DNA from: a bacterium
Lineage (GTDB): Bacteria; Vulcanimicrobiota; Xenobia; RGZZ01
Length of the DNA: 18,540 nt
Assembly (NCBI GenBank): GCA_021782195.1
Contig: JAJXVI010000001.1
Span: 1-18,540, forward strand
Direction of reading: 5' to 3'
Shown: piece after piece, positions 1 through 7,235 of the stretch
Layout: every line of letters begins with the position of its first letter
How positions within the stretch are numbered: the stretch's first letter is position 1
Position numbers and translations under genes: made by a program
Notes under the pieces: model-generated
The model's input: only the letters and a program-made list of their open reading frames with translations
Database searches by the model: none
Told to the model about the DNA's origin: nothing

Positions 1-1033
1 CCACGGTCAGACCCGTGCCCGTGGCAATGCCGAGCACCCCGCCCAGCAGGCTCAGGAGGAGCGCCTCGGTCAGGAATTGCGCGAAAATGTCACGTCGTCG
101 CGCTCCAATCGCCTTTCGAATCCCGATTTCTCTTGTGCGTTCCGTGACCGAGACCAGCATGATGTTCATGATGCCGATACTTCCAACAATGAGGGAAATT
201 GCGGCAATCGCTGCCACGAAGGTCGTCAGCGCGTCGGAAATTCGTGACATGGTCGACATGAGCTCCGACTGGGTATGGAAGTGGAAGTCGCTGGAGCGCT
301 TGTGGCGCGACTCCAGCAGACTGGTGATCGCCGAACGCACCGGGTCGACCATTTCCGGGTTGCGCGCCCACACGATCATCTCCAGCAACCGATCCGTTTG
401 CAGCAGGTCGCTGCCCGTGGAAATTGGGGCAAAAATGAGATCGTCCAGGTCGAACCCGAGTGTTGCGCCCTTGTGCTCCATCACGCCCAGGCACTCGTAC
501 TTCGACCCGCTGATGCGCACCGTTTCTCCTACCGGTGACACTCCGCCAAACAGCCGTCTGCTGACCTTGTCTCCCAGCACGCAGACCCTGCGACGCCGGT
601 GCACGTCCACGTCGTCGAAGAAGCGTCCCAGGGCGACCTGATACCCCACGAGTCGCGTGTAGTTGGCCGTCACGCCCCACAACGTCGTGTCGGTCGATCG
701 GTTGTGCACCTTGACCGTCACTGAGCCCACGATGACCGGCAGGACGTCCACGACTCCAGGCACCCGTCGCTTGATCTCGAGTGCGTCGTCGTAGGTGAGC
801 CGGGAGGCCCCGATCGGAGGATCGTTCTTTCCTGGATGGATCACCAGCACGCTCGGGCCAAGCCCGAGCGACGTCATCATGTTGTTCACGTAGGCCTGTG
901 CGCTCTGTCCCATCGACACCAACAGGATGACGACGGATACCCCGATGACCACGCCGAGCAGCGTGAGCGTGGAACGGACCCGGTTCGAGGCGATCGCGTC
1001 AAATGCGGAGCGGAAGGCGTCCTCGAAGCTCAC
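1..1033 (-). CDS. MacB/FtsX-type ABC transporter permease, C-terminus cut by window edge
   Basis: Reading leftward from GTG at 1033, the frame stays open to base 1 (about 344 residues). The N-terminus has a transmembrane helix (RSTLTLLGVVIGVSVVILLV, about residues 20-40). A large extracytoplasmic MacB-PCD-like domain follows. Near residue 280 begins the typical FtsX block with IMLVSVTERTREIGIRKAIG and a further helix. MacB-family permeases have four helices; at least the last one is outside the window. The GTG start overlaps the ATPase stop by 4 bp (GTGA), indicating translational coupling. In known MacAB systems this subunit transmits ATP hydrolysis to the periplasmic adaptor to expel drugs, peptides or lipids; the substrate here cannot be told. 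Unlike E. coli MacB, the ATPase is a separate gene, as in LolCDE or YknYZ. Family assignment is firm; the specific role is inferred. Confidence 0.93.
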   Translation of the reverse strand, partial: MSFEDAFRSAFDAIASNRVRSTLTLLGVVIGVSVVILLVSMGQSAQAYVNNMMTSLGLGPSVLVIHPGKNDPPIGASRLTYDDALEIKRRVPGVVDVLPVIVGSVTVKVHNRSTDTTLWGVTANYTRLVGYQVALGRFFDDVDVHRRRRVCVLGDKVSRRLFGGVSPVGETVRISGSKYECLGVMEHKGATLGFDLDDLIFAPISTGSDLLQTDRLLEMIVWARNPEMVDPVRSAITSLLESRHKRSSDFHFHTQSELMSTMSRISDALTTFVAAIAAISLIVGSIGIMNIMLVSVTERTREIGIRKAIGARRRDIFAQFLTEALLLSLLGGVLGIATGTGLTV

Positions 1034-1734
1034 GGCTCACCCTCGTTGACCAGGACGCCGTCGCGCATGTGCAGCACGCGGTTGGCACGGGCCGCCATGG
1101 CCATGTCGTGCGTGACCATCAGCACCGTACTTCCACCCGCGTGCAGTGACTCGATCAACCGCATGATTTCCAGGCCGGTCGTGGTGTCCAGGCTCCCTGT
1201 CGGCTCGTCGGCAAGGAGCAGGGACGGGTTCATGACAAGGGCTCGCGCGATGGCCACCCGCTGGCGTTCTCCTCCACTCAAGCCGGTGGGCAGGTGACTG
1301 GCCCGGTGGGCGAGTCCGACGAGTCCCAGCATGTCCTGCGCACGCGTTCGTCGTTCCGGGCGGGGACGCCCCGCGTACATCAGCGGAAGTTCCACGTTCG
1401 CCTGCGCGGTCATGCGCGTGAGCAGGTTGTGGGTCTGGAAGATGAAGCCGATGCGGCGATTTCGCACGAGCGCGAGGGCGTCGTCGGTGAGTTGCGCGAC
1501 GTCCTCTCCTTCGAGAAGTACGCGGCCGCCTGTCGGGCGGTCAAGGCACCCGATCAGGTTCATCAGCGTGGACTTGCCGCACCCGCTCGGACCGACCAGC
1601 GACACGAACTCTCCTCTCCGGATGCCGAACGACACGCCGCGCACTGCGCCGACCGCAGCGGGCCCGTCCCCGTAACGGCGGTGCACGTCATCCAGTATCA
1701 GAACCTCGTCGGATGCTTCTCCAGCCTTGTTCAT
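1030..1734 (-). CDS. ABC transporter ATP-binding protein, MacB/LolD family
   Basis: A 234-residue stand-alone nucleotide-binding domain of the size usual for LolD/YknY proteins. Visible motifs are Walker A GPSGCGKST (residues 48-56), the Q-loop at Q100 (GFIFQTHNL), the signature LSGGERQRVAIARAL (152-166), Walker B LLLADEP (172-178) and the H-loop histidine H209 (MVTHD). All catalytic residues are intact. The ATG start overlaps the adaptor stop by 4 bp (ATGA at 1731-1734) and the stop overlaps the permease GTG by 4 bp, so the three genes form one coupled unit. It should energise the neighbouring FtsX-type permease on the cytoplasmic face. The substrate is unknown; the family is commonly involved in macrolide, peptide, siderophore or lipoprotein export. 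Confidence 0.95.
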   Translation of the reverse strand: MNKAGEASDEVLILDDVHRRYGDGPAAVGAVRGVSFGIRRGEFVSLVGPSGCGKSTLMNLIGCLDRPTGGRVLLEGEDVAQLTDDALALVRNRRIGFIFQTHNLLTRMTAQANVELPLMYAGRPRPERRTRAQDMLGLVGLAHRASHLPTGLSGGERQRVAIARALVMNPSLLLADEPTGSLDTTTGLEIMRLIESLHAGGSTVLMVTHDMAMAARANRVLHMRDGVLVNEGEP

Positions 1735-3170
1735 TGCGCCGGCGCCGGTGACGTGCGCACCCGGATCCCCTCCCGCAGCAGTTCTCGTCCCCCGATGATC
1801 ACCTCATCGCCGTCGCGCAACCCGCTTTTGACCTGTACCCGTCGCGCGTCCCGTACGCCGAGTTGCAGGGAACGCTGCACCGCGCAACCACCCTCCACAG
1901 CCCAGACCGAGCCGGTCTCGGCAACCAGGGCCTCGCGTGGTACGACGAGCGCGTTCCGCACCGTGCGCGTGATGAGATCGACATAGAGCGACATTCCGGG
2001 CCTCAGTCGGTTCCTTGGGTCCGAGAGCGTGATGCGCCCCTTGAAGATGCGGTCCTCCTCGCGGCCTGCGGTCATGGACGTGGACCGCTTTTGCATCGCT
2101 TCACTGCCGATCCGTATCAGGCGCCCCGCAAACGTCAGATCGGGCCAGGTATCGGAAGTCATGAGCGCTTTCATTCCCACATGCACCGCGGCCATGTCGC
2201 GCTCGTCAATCTGCGCTTCCACGTAGAGTCTGGAGGGGTCGACCACCCGGGCAATCAAGGTGCCCGGCGCGACCACGTCGCCGACCGAGACGTCGGTCGC
2301 GAGATTGCAGGTTCCGTTACACGGTGCCGTCAACACGACGTCGCGCAGTTGTGCGCGCGCTTCCTGGGCGCGGGCTTGCGCCGCCTGGAAAGCGGCCGCC
2401 GCGGCCTCCATCTGTGGTGCTGCGGAGTCTGCGCGTGCGAGCGTGGCCAGCGCTTGCGCGACGCCGGCTTCTTGCTGTGCGACTTCGGCCGCTGCGGCGC
2501 GGCGGTCCTCGGTGCGCGACCCGTCGGTCACGAGCTGCAGGTCAGCCTCGCTTTGCCGCACCCGTGACCGTGCCTGACGCCAGGCCGCGCGCGTGGCATC
2601 AACTTCGCGCAGGGGAACGTAACCTTCCCCATAGAGTTTCCGCGCACGTTGGTACTGGCGGCGTGCTTCCCACAGCGCAGCCTGCGTCTGGCTCTGCACG
2701 GCGCGTGCCCGGGCCCGCTCGGCCGGTAGCGGACCGTGTTCCACCCGCGCCTGCTGAGCCCTGGCCCTGGCGAGTGCGGCCCGCGCTTCGGCCACCCCGG
2801 TCTCGGCTCGCTGCACCTCGGACCGTACGTTGACGTGTGTTTCGCGCAGCTGGTCGGCGGCGCGGGCGGCGTCGGCGTCGGCGGCCTCGATGGCCGCACG
2901 GACGGCCGATTCGTCGAGCGTTGCAATCACCTGACCCGCGGACACGCGCGCACCGTCGTGCACGGATATGCTGCGAACGCGCGAGGAGATTCGCGCGGCA
3001 ACCACACCTTCCGTGTTCGAACGTACGGTGCCGTCCTCGTCGCATCCAACCTCGATGGTATCGCGGGTGACCTTGACGACGCTGACCGCGACGGGTTGGT
3101 GGGTCCGCCAGTACGCAATGCCCAGACCACACAGCAGAATCAGGGCCACGAATATGGCAAAGATTTTCAC
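1731..3170 (-). CDS. HlyD/MacA-like periplasmic adaptor (membrane fusion protein)
   Basis: This 479-residue protein is first in its operon. Residues about 3-21 (IFAIFVALILLCGLGIAYW) form an N-terminal membrane anchor. A lipoyl/barrel-sandwich half follows (VRSISVHDGARVSAGQVIATLD, about residues 66-87), then a long Ala/Arg/Glu-rich alpha-hairpin (about 90-270), the second lipoyl half (LTAPCNGTCNLATDVSVGDVVAPG), and beta-barrel and membrane-proximal domains to the C-terminus. This is the MacA order, though somewhat longer than the usual 370-400 residues because of the long hairpin. It would link the inner-membrane ABC pump to an outer-membrane channel; no TolC-like gene is in view. Start: GTG at 3170, with a purine stretch GGGGAAA 10-15 nt upstream, so the ribosome site is weak. 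The alternating Ala/Arg hairpin is typical of high-GC adaptors. Confidence 0.92.
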   Translation of the reverse strand: MKIFAIFVALILLCGLGIAYWRTHQPVAVSVVKVTRDTIEVGCDEDGTVRSNTEGVVAARISSRVRSISVHDGARVSAGQVIATLDESAVRAAIEAADADAARAADQLRETHVNVRSEVQRAETGVAEARAALARARAQQARVEHGPLPAERARARAVQSQTQAALWEARRQYQRARKLYGEGYVPLREVDATRAAWRQARSRVRQSEADLQLVTDGSRTEDRRAAAAEVAQQEAGVAQALATLARADSAAPQMEAAAAAFQAAQARAQEARAQLRDVVLTAPCNGTCNLATDVSVGDVVAPGTLIARVVDPSRLYVEAQIDERDMAAVHVGMKALMTSDTWPDLTFAGRLIRIGSEAMQKRSTSMTAGREEDRIFKGRITLSDPRNRLRPGMSLYVDLITRTVRNALVVPREALVAETGSVWAVEGGCAVQRSLQLGVRDARRVQVKSGLRDGDEVIIGGRELLREGIRVRTSPAPAQ

Positions 3171-3260
3171 AGAGCGCTGTTTCCCCGGCCGCGGACGGGT
3201 TCCTTCGGTGCTGGCAAGGGAGCGTGGCGACCTTTGCCGCTGTCGTGATCCCCGCCTGGC

Positions 3261-3326
3261 GGTCTCGGTGCTCCGAGGTGCTCCGAGGTGCTCAGAGCCG
3301 CTCCGAGGTGCTCAAGGATGCTCAGA
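3261..3326. repeat. Degenerate 10-bp tandem repeat (CTCCGAGGTG) in the MacA upstream region
   Basis: The 181-bp gap 3171-3351 lies between the adaptor start and the YccF stop, so it should hold the exporter's promoter. Positions 3271-3280, 3281-3290 and 3301-3310 are identical (CTCCGAGGTG). The units at 3261-3270, 3291-3300, 3311-3320 and 3321-3326 are degenerate copies in the same 10-bp register. I see no convincing -10/-35 pair and no intrinsic terminator in this gap. A period of about one helical turn would present the same face of DNA repeatedly, but protein binding is speculation; replication slippage is the simpler origin. Confidence 0.7.
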
Positions 3327-3351
3327 TGGGAACGTGGCGGTGCCGTCGCCT

Positions 3352-3735
3352 TCAGGTGTCTCTAGTCTCCGCCAGGTCGTGTCCGAACGGGAAGAGTGCA
3401 AGGGGGATCAGCTTGACGTGCTGCACGGCGAACGGAATTCCCACAATCGTGATGGCGAGAAGCCCTGCGTGAACGAGGTGCGTGACCGCAATCTCCCACC
3501 CAAACAGCACGAGCCAGAGGACGTTGAGGAGTACGTTGATCGTGCTGCTGGAATTCCCGCTTTCCACGACGTTCTTGCCAAACGGAGTCAGGTTGGCGAA
3601 TCCCAGTTTGATGGCCTGAAGGCCGAAGGGAATTCCCACGACGGTCAGGCACATCAAAAGCCCCCCAACGACGTAGGCCACGGAGGTGACGAGTCCTCCG
3701 CAGATAAGCCAGACCACGTTCCCGAGACAGCTCAT
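3352..3735 (-). CDS. yccF: YccF-family small inner-membrane protein
   Basis: A 127-residue membrane protein with the two internal repeats of the YccF family: VVGIPFGLQAIKLGFANLTP (about 32-51) and IVGIPFAVQHVKLIPLALFP (about 97-116). Each is preceded by a hydrophobic segment (residues 5-32, and 67-80 plus 90-102). The conserved start MSCLGNVVWLICGG and the length fit the family (about 120-150 residues). An in-frame extension runs back to 4029, but it is low-complexity, overlaps the upstream gene, and the ATG at 3735 is preceded by AGGTGG with 9-nt spacing, so that start is chosen. The biochemical function of YccF proteins is not established. It is co-directional with the upstream deacetylase-like gene (160-bp gap) and the downstream exporter, but no functional link is evident. 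Confidence 0.88.
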   Translation of the reverse strand: MSCLGNVVWLICGGLVTSVAYVVGGLLMCLTVVGIPFGLQAIKLGFANLTPFGKNVVESGNSSSTINVLLNVLWLVLFGWEIAVTHLVHAGLLAITIVGIPFAVQHVKLIPLALFPFGHDLAETRDT

Positions 3736-3786
3736 GGGACGATTCCACCTTTCACCGGGATTCGCCCGTGCGACCGTAGAAGCACG

Positions 3787-3921
3787 CGCGGACGGCGCAG
3801 CGGGAGGTTCGCGCTCAAAGGGTACGGCGTCCTGTCTGGTGTCCCGCCGCGTCGCTCTTTGCGCCCCCGGCTGCTTGCGCGGACGTCCCCTCCGCTCATC
3901 GCGGACGGCGCAGCGGGAGGT
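3787..3921. repeat. 22-bp perfect direct repeat flanking the 3' end of the deacetylase-like gene
   Basis: Positions 3787-3808 and 3900-3921 are identical over 22 bp, 113 bp apart. The right copy encodes the C-terminal residues LPLRRPR just before the stop of the 3896-5647 gene; the left copy sits in the 160-bp gap before yccF. It looks like a duplicated gene tail or a remnant of slippage or recombination. The rest of 3736-3895 shows no gene, promoter or terminator that I can recognise. Confidence 0.7.
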
Positions 3922-5647
3922 CGAACGAAAGCGTGGTGACGGGTCGGTGGACCGTGAAAAACAGATAGGGAGCTCCTCGGCGCGCCGTGACACCTGCGGG
4001 CAGGGAGGTGGGGAGCGTGGCTTCGCCATCGGGGATGGCCACGGTAACGTCCTCGAGGGAGACGGGTGCCTTGAGCGTTATCGAGAGCTGGTGACCTCGC
4101 CTGACGCACGCGCACGACACCGTGACGAAGCGTCGAAAGAATTCGGCGAACCACGCAATGGGTGCCACGTTCAATCGCCCCGCTGCCTGCGCCGCCGTGA
4201 CGCGGTCGAGAAACGTGGCGCAGGCGCGCCGTAGCGGCTCGGTGCACAGGTCGTGCGGGTGGATGCAGACGAGGCGGACGGTGCGTTCGTGTTGTACAGC
4301 GTCCATCGTGGACTCCAGCCACCTGAGGAGTTCCGAGGGCGACGCGTGAGAACGCGGCAGTTCATCGATGGAGCGCTTGTGCGCGTGCGGCGTGATGGGG
4401 ACCGACCAGAACGAGCGTGAGACCGTGGTTGCGCCTGCCAGGCATCCGCGGGGCGCGCCTTTCGGGTCACTCGTGCAGGAACACCCTTCGATCCCCTGCG
4501 CCTTTAGAAGTTGTGCAATCTTCTCCTCGGGACGCAGCCCCGTGCCCGCGTGGTCGGGGCTCGCGGTCACGTTGATCTCGCAGCGCAGGTCCGGACGCAG
4601 CAGGTGATCTGCCACGAGACGCGGCACGGCCGCAAGGTCGCGGCGAGAGTCGACGCGCCAGTCAAGCACCAGCCCGCCCACGCCGCCAGGGGCAGGCACG
4701 AGGTGCGGCGTGGGCACGAGGGTCTCGAGGAATGTTCGGAGCACGGCGCGCATGGGCAGGTCGTCCCCTTTCGCCGTGAGCGCGCCGAGCGGGAGGTCGA
4801 CCCAGAGGGCGCAGCCCCGTCCGACGTGGCGCAGCGAGAGCGTCGGTGGCGCGGAAGAAGCGTGCGCTCCGGGGATGTCGCGCCCTTGCGGGGAAGGCGC
4901 GTTCTGCGCGGCGCCAGGGGACGTGGCGTTGTGCGAGTCGGGGAGGGTGGCGGACACGTCCAGGTCCGACGCCAGCGCTCGGGTGACGACCTGCGGATAG
5001 GAGCGTGCTGCGGGCCCGTCGCCGCGGATAGCGTTCGTGGCGACGAGCACGCCCGCGGGGATCTGCCAACCGCGTGCGGCCGCCGCGGACACGAACCGAA
5101 AGGGGCGCTTTACGATCGGATTGACATTCGTCTTCTGCACGTGGGCGTATTCCACGCCGAGCAGTCCGGCGAACACGGCTTGCGCGCGGTGTGCACCCTG
5201 GTCGGTCTGCGTGCCGGCGTCGAAGATCACCGCGACGGCTCCGCCTCTGGAAACGTAGGACTTCATTTTCGGTCCCATTTCGTGCGGCAAGCGGCGCACG
5301 AGGCGGTCTGGGAACACGATGGCCTGCCACGAGTGAAGCTGCTCTTCGGTCGGTCTGAGCAGGAGGTCCTGCTGGGGAACCCACACGTGAGGAATCCCTT
5401 CCTCCGTCAGTACCGATTCACAGGCGTCGCGGATGCGTGACCGAGGAACGTCCCCGTCGTAGGCGATGGCGACGCGAAACGTGGTTGTGCCAGCTCCGTC
5501 TTTTCCCTGACTCCAGACGTACGCTCCAAAAGCAAACAGCGCCAGCGCGGCCAGCGCGAGAAAGAACCGAAAAGAGCGCAGGCGGACCGCCCACCTGCGC
5601 AGGAGAAGCTTCCCCCGGACTTGCCCGCGCTCGACCTTCTCGATCAC
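3896..5647 (-). CDS. Membrane-anchored two-domain protein: amidotransferase-fold plus divergent NodB/polysaccharide deacetylase-like
   Basis: A 583-residue protein starting at GTG 5647, which is 19 bp after the aminotransferase stop. A longer reading to 5728 would overlap that gene. After a basic stretch comes one transmembrane helix (FRFFLALAALALFAFGAYVW, about residues 26-45), so the rest is probably periplasmic. Residues about 55-300 resemble a class I amidotransferase or ThuA-like fold (FRVAIAYDGD, SWQAIVFPD, YVSRGGAVAVIFD). They are interrupted by a Ser/Ala/Pro insertion near 230-265. Residues about 318-510 begin with GGLVLDWRVDS and CEINVTASPDHAG, recalling NodB-like domains, and a beta-rich tail follows. 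The HSxxH metal motif of carbohydrate esterase family 4 is not seen, so catalysis is doubtful. It might process a cell-surface polymer, but I do not recognise the exact family. Co-directional with the aminotransferase, probably the same transcript. Confidence 0.72.
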   Translation of the reverse strand: MIEKVERGQVRGKLLLRRWAVRLRSFRFFLALAALALFAFGAYVWSQGKDGAGTTTFRVAIAYDGDVPRSRIRDACESVLTEEGIPHVWVPQQDLLLRPTEEQLHSWQAIVFPDRLVRRLPHEMGPKMKSYVSRGGAVAVIFDAGTQTDQGAHRAQAVFAGLLGVEYAHVQKTNVNPIVKRPFRFVSAAAARGWQIPAGVLVATNAIRGDGPAARSYPQVVTRALASDLDVSATLPDSHNATSPGAAQNAPSPQGRDIPGAHASSAPPTLSLRHVGRGCALWVDLPLGALTAKGDDLPMRAVLRTFLETLVPTPHLVPAPGGVGGLVLDWRVDSRRDLAAVPRLVADHLLRPDLRCEINVTASPDHAGTGLRPEEKIAQLLKAQGIEGCSCTSDPKGAPRGCLAGATTVSRSFWSVPITPHAHKRSIDELPRSHASPSELLRWLESTMDAVQHERTVRLVCIHPHDLCTEPLRRACATFLDRVTAAQAAGRLNVAPIAWFAEFFRRFVTVSCACVRRGHQLSITLKAPVSLEDVTVAIPDGEATLPTSLPAGVTARRGAPYLFFTVHRPVTTLSFDLPLRRPR

Positions 5648-5666
5648 GGGAGGCGACGGGCGGGGG

Positions 5667-6896
5667 CTAGCCCGACACCGGATTGAGGACTTCGGCGATG
5701 GCCGCAGCCAGCCGCCGGATGCCCTCACGGATGCGGTCCGGGGTCGCGTTTGAGAAGTTCAGGCGCATCGTGTTGCGCCCGGCACCGTCGGCGTGGAACG
5801 GCGTGCCCGGTACGAAAGCGACTTTCTGCTCCAGGGCCAGTTCCAGCACTTTGCTCGCGTCGACGTTGGCCGGCAGGGTGACCCAGAGGAACATGCCACC
5901 CTGTCGGTGGGTCCAGGTGGTGCCCTGCGGGAACATCTCCGTCAGGGCCGCCAGCATCACGTCGCGGCGGCGTCGATACTCGTCGACGATGACGCCGATG
6001 TGTCGCTCCATGATGCCGCGCGACACGATGTCGTGCACGACCATCTGCGTGAAGGTGGACGTGTGGAGGTCGGTGGCTTGCTTGACCAGCGTCAGTTTCT
6101 CGATGACGCGCGGCGGTGCGGCAATCCATCCGACGCGCAGGCCCGGGGCGAGCACCTTGGAAAAACTGCCGAGCCCGATGACGTTTCCGTCGTAGGCCTG
6201 GTCGTCTCGCCGCTGGGCCGCGTCGATGCACATCAACGAAGGGAGCGGTTCACCCTCGAAGCGCAGGGAGCCGTACGGGTCGTCTTCCACGATGGGGACG
6301 TCGAACTCGCGCGCGACTGCCACGAGCTCGCGGCGTCGGGGGGCAGAGATGGTCACGCCGCGCGGGTTCTGGAAGTTGGGGACGCAGTAGATGAGCTTTG
6401 CGGAAGGCCGCAGAATGGGTGCGAGTTCGTCGGTGACCATGCCGTCCTGGTCGCTCGGGACGCTCGCAAAAGTTGCACCGTAGGGGCGCCAGCACTGAAG
6501 GGTGGCGAGGTACGTAGGCGACTCGACGACGATGCGGTCGTTGGCGTCGACAAACAGCTTGCCGATCAGGTCGAGTGCCTGCTGCGAACCCGACGTGACG
6601 AGGATGTTGTTCTCGTCGAGGCGCAGTCCGTCGCGTGAGAGGTACGTCGCGATCCATCGTCGCAACGGGCGATACCCTTCGGTCGTGCTGTACTGAAGGG
6701 CGGCCGGTCCGTGCTCGGCCAGCACCCGCTCCGATGCTTCCTCGACCGCCTTGACCGGAAAGACCTCAGGCGCGGGCATGCCTCCACCGAAAGAGATGAA
6801 CTCAGGCTTCTCCGTGATCTTGAGGAGTTCCCGGATGGCCGATCCCTGAATCAGGTCGGCTCGACGAGAGTAACGGTCTTCCCACATGAGTGACAT
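5667..6896 (-). CDS. PLP-dependent aminotransferase, fold type I (LysN / MocR-partner type)
   Basis: A 409-residue class I/II aminotransferase. Diagnostic segments are SFGGGMPAPEVFP (residues 35-47), YSTTEGYRPLR (69-79), VTSGSQQALDLIGKLF (100-115), CVPNFQNPRG (171-180), EDDPYG (204-209) and the PLP-lysine loop SFSKVLAPGLRVGW with K247. The C-terminal NTMRLNFS holds the carboxylate-binding arginine. The pattern matches 2-aminoadipate or aromatic/branched-chain aminotransferases, which transfer an amino group from a donor to a 2-oxo acid in the cytoplasm; the substrate cannot be chosen by eye. Start: ATG 6896 with AGGAGG 10 nt upstream; the open frame back to 7013 lacks such a site. It is divergent from a MocR-type regulator, a classical arrangement in which the regulator controls the enzyme gene. 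Confidence 0.93.
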   Translation of the reverse strand: MSLMWEDRYSRRADLIQGSAIRELLKITEKPEFISFGGGMPAPEVFPVKAVEEASERVLAEHGPAALQYSTTEGYRPLRRWIATYLSRDGLRLDENNILVTSGSQQALDLIGKLFVDANDRIVVESPTYLATLQCWRPYGATFASVPSDQDGMVTDELAPILRPSAKLIYCVPNFQNPRGVTISAPRRRELVAVAREFDVPIVEDDPYGSLRFEGEPLPSLMCIDAAQRRDDQAYDGNVIGLGSFSKVLAPGLRVGWIAAPPRVIEKLTLVKQATDLHTSTFTQMVVHDIVSRGIMERHIGVIVDEYRRRRDVMLAALTEMFPQGTTWTHRQGGMFLWVTLPANVDASKVLELALEQKVAFVPGTPFHADGAGRNTMRLNFSNATPDRIREGIRRLAAAIAEVLNPVSG

Positions 6897-7011
6897 GGCG
6901 CTGATTCCTCCTGGAGGCGTGGCGTGCGGCCTGGTGGGGGCAGAAGCGCGGCATGCCGCCGGCCGGCCCTCGTGGCTTGAGGCCCTCCTGACTATAGAAC
7001 GTTTCCGCGTC

Positions 7012-7038
7012 ATTGTATAGGGACAATTGCAGTGACAA
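7012..7038 (-). promoter_or_regulatory. Putative aminotransferase promoter with short spacer
   Basis: Reading leftward, TTGTCA (7038-7033) is followed after 15 bp by TACAAT (7017-7012). Both hexamers are good, but the spacer is 2 bp shorter than optimal, as expected for a promoter needing an activator. Two GACAAT half-sites (7022-7027 and 7034-7039) lie across it. The leader to the ATG at 6896 would be about 110 nt. No other convincing promoter is visible in this 339-bp intergenic region except the one serving the divergent regulator. Confidence 0.45.
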
Positions 7039-7039
7039 T
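7021..7039. promoter_or_regulatory. Candidate MocR operator, direct repeat GACAAT-N6-GACAAT
   Basis: GACAAT at 7022-7027 and again at 7034-7039 gives a 12-bp centre-to-centre direct repeat inside the aminotransferase promoter. The same hexamer recurs at 7202-7207 in the regulator's own promoter. MocR/GabR-type proteins are known to bind direct or inverted half-sites in divergent intergenic regions; the assignment to this regulator is inference. Confidence 0.45.
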
Positions 7040-7199
7040 CCGCGCCAGTTGGACGGTCTGTTTCGCCGGCGTGGGCGCACCCGGAAGCATCGATTTCAGC
7101 CTGATGTTCGCTTTGCGACGTTTCAAATGTCTCGTGACCGTGTCGTGGAGCACCGCCGGCCTCGCGCAGGTTTGAACAAGACGTAATGCGGGAAGCATA

Positions 7200-7229
7200 T
7201 GGACAATTTGTCCCTGTCTGCTCTATAAT
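7200..7229 (+). promoter_or_regulatory. Promoter of the MocR-type regulator, possible leaderless start
   Basis: TGGACA (7200-7205), an 18-bp spacer and a perfect TATAAT (7224-7229) form a strong sigma-70-type promoter. Transcription should begin about 7 bp after the -10 box, at or next to the GTG start at 7236. The mRNA would then have no or almost no 5' leader. The only purine stretch before the GTG is GGAAA, immediately adjacent, which cannot act as a normal ribosome-binding site. Confidence 0.6.
7201..7213. promoter_or_regulatory. Palindromic operator GGACAA-T-TTGTCC over the -35 box
   Basis: This is a perfect 6+1+6 inverted repeat that overlaps the -35 element of the regulator promoter and shares the GACAAT core with the two half-sites near 7021-7039. 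Binding here would block RNA polymerase, fitting autorepression, which is known in MocR/GabR regulators. The rest of 6897-7235 holds no gene that I can support. Confidence 0.5.
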
Positions 7230-7235
7230 CGGAAA

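Noticed and set aside
3736..4029. N-terminal extension of the YccF protein
   Set aside because: It is low-complexity, overlaps the upstream gene by 134 bp, and the ATG at 3735 has a good ribosome-binding site and the conserved family start.
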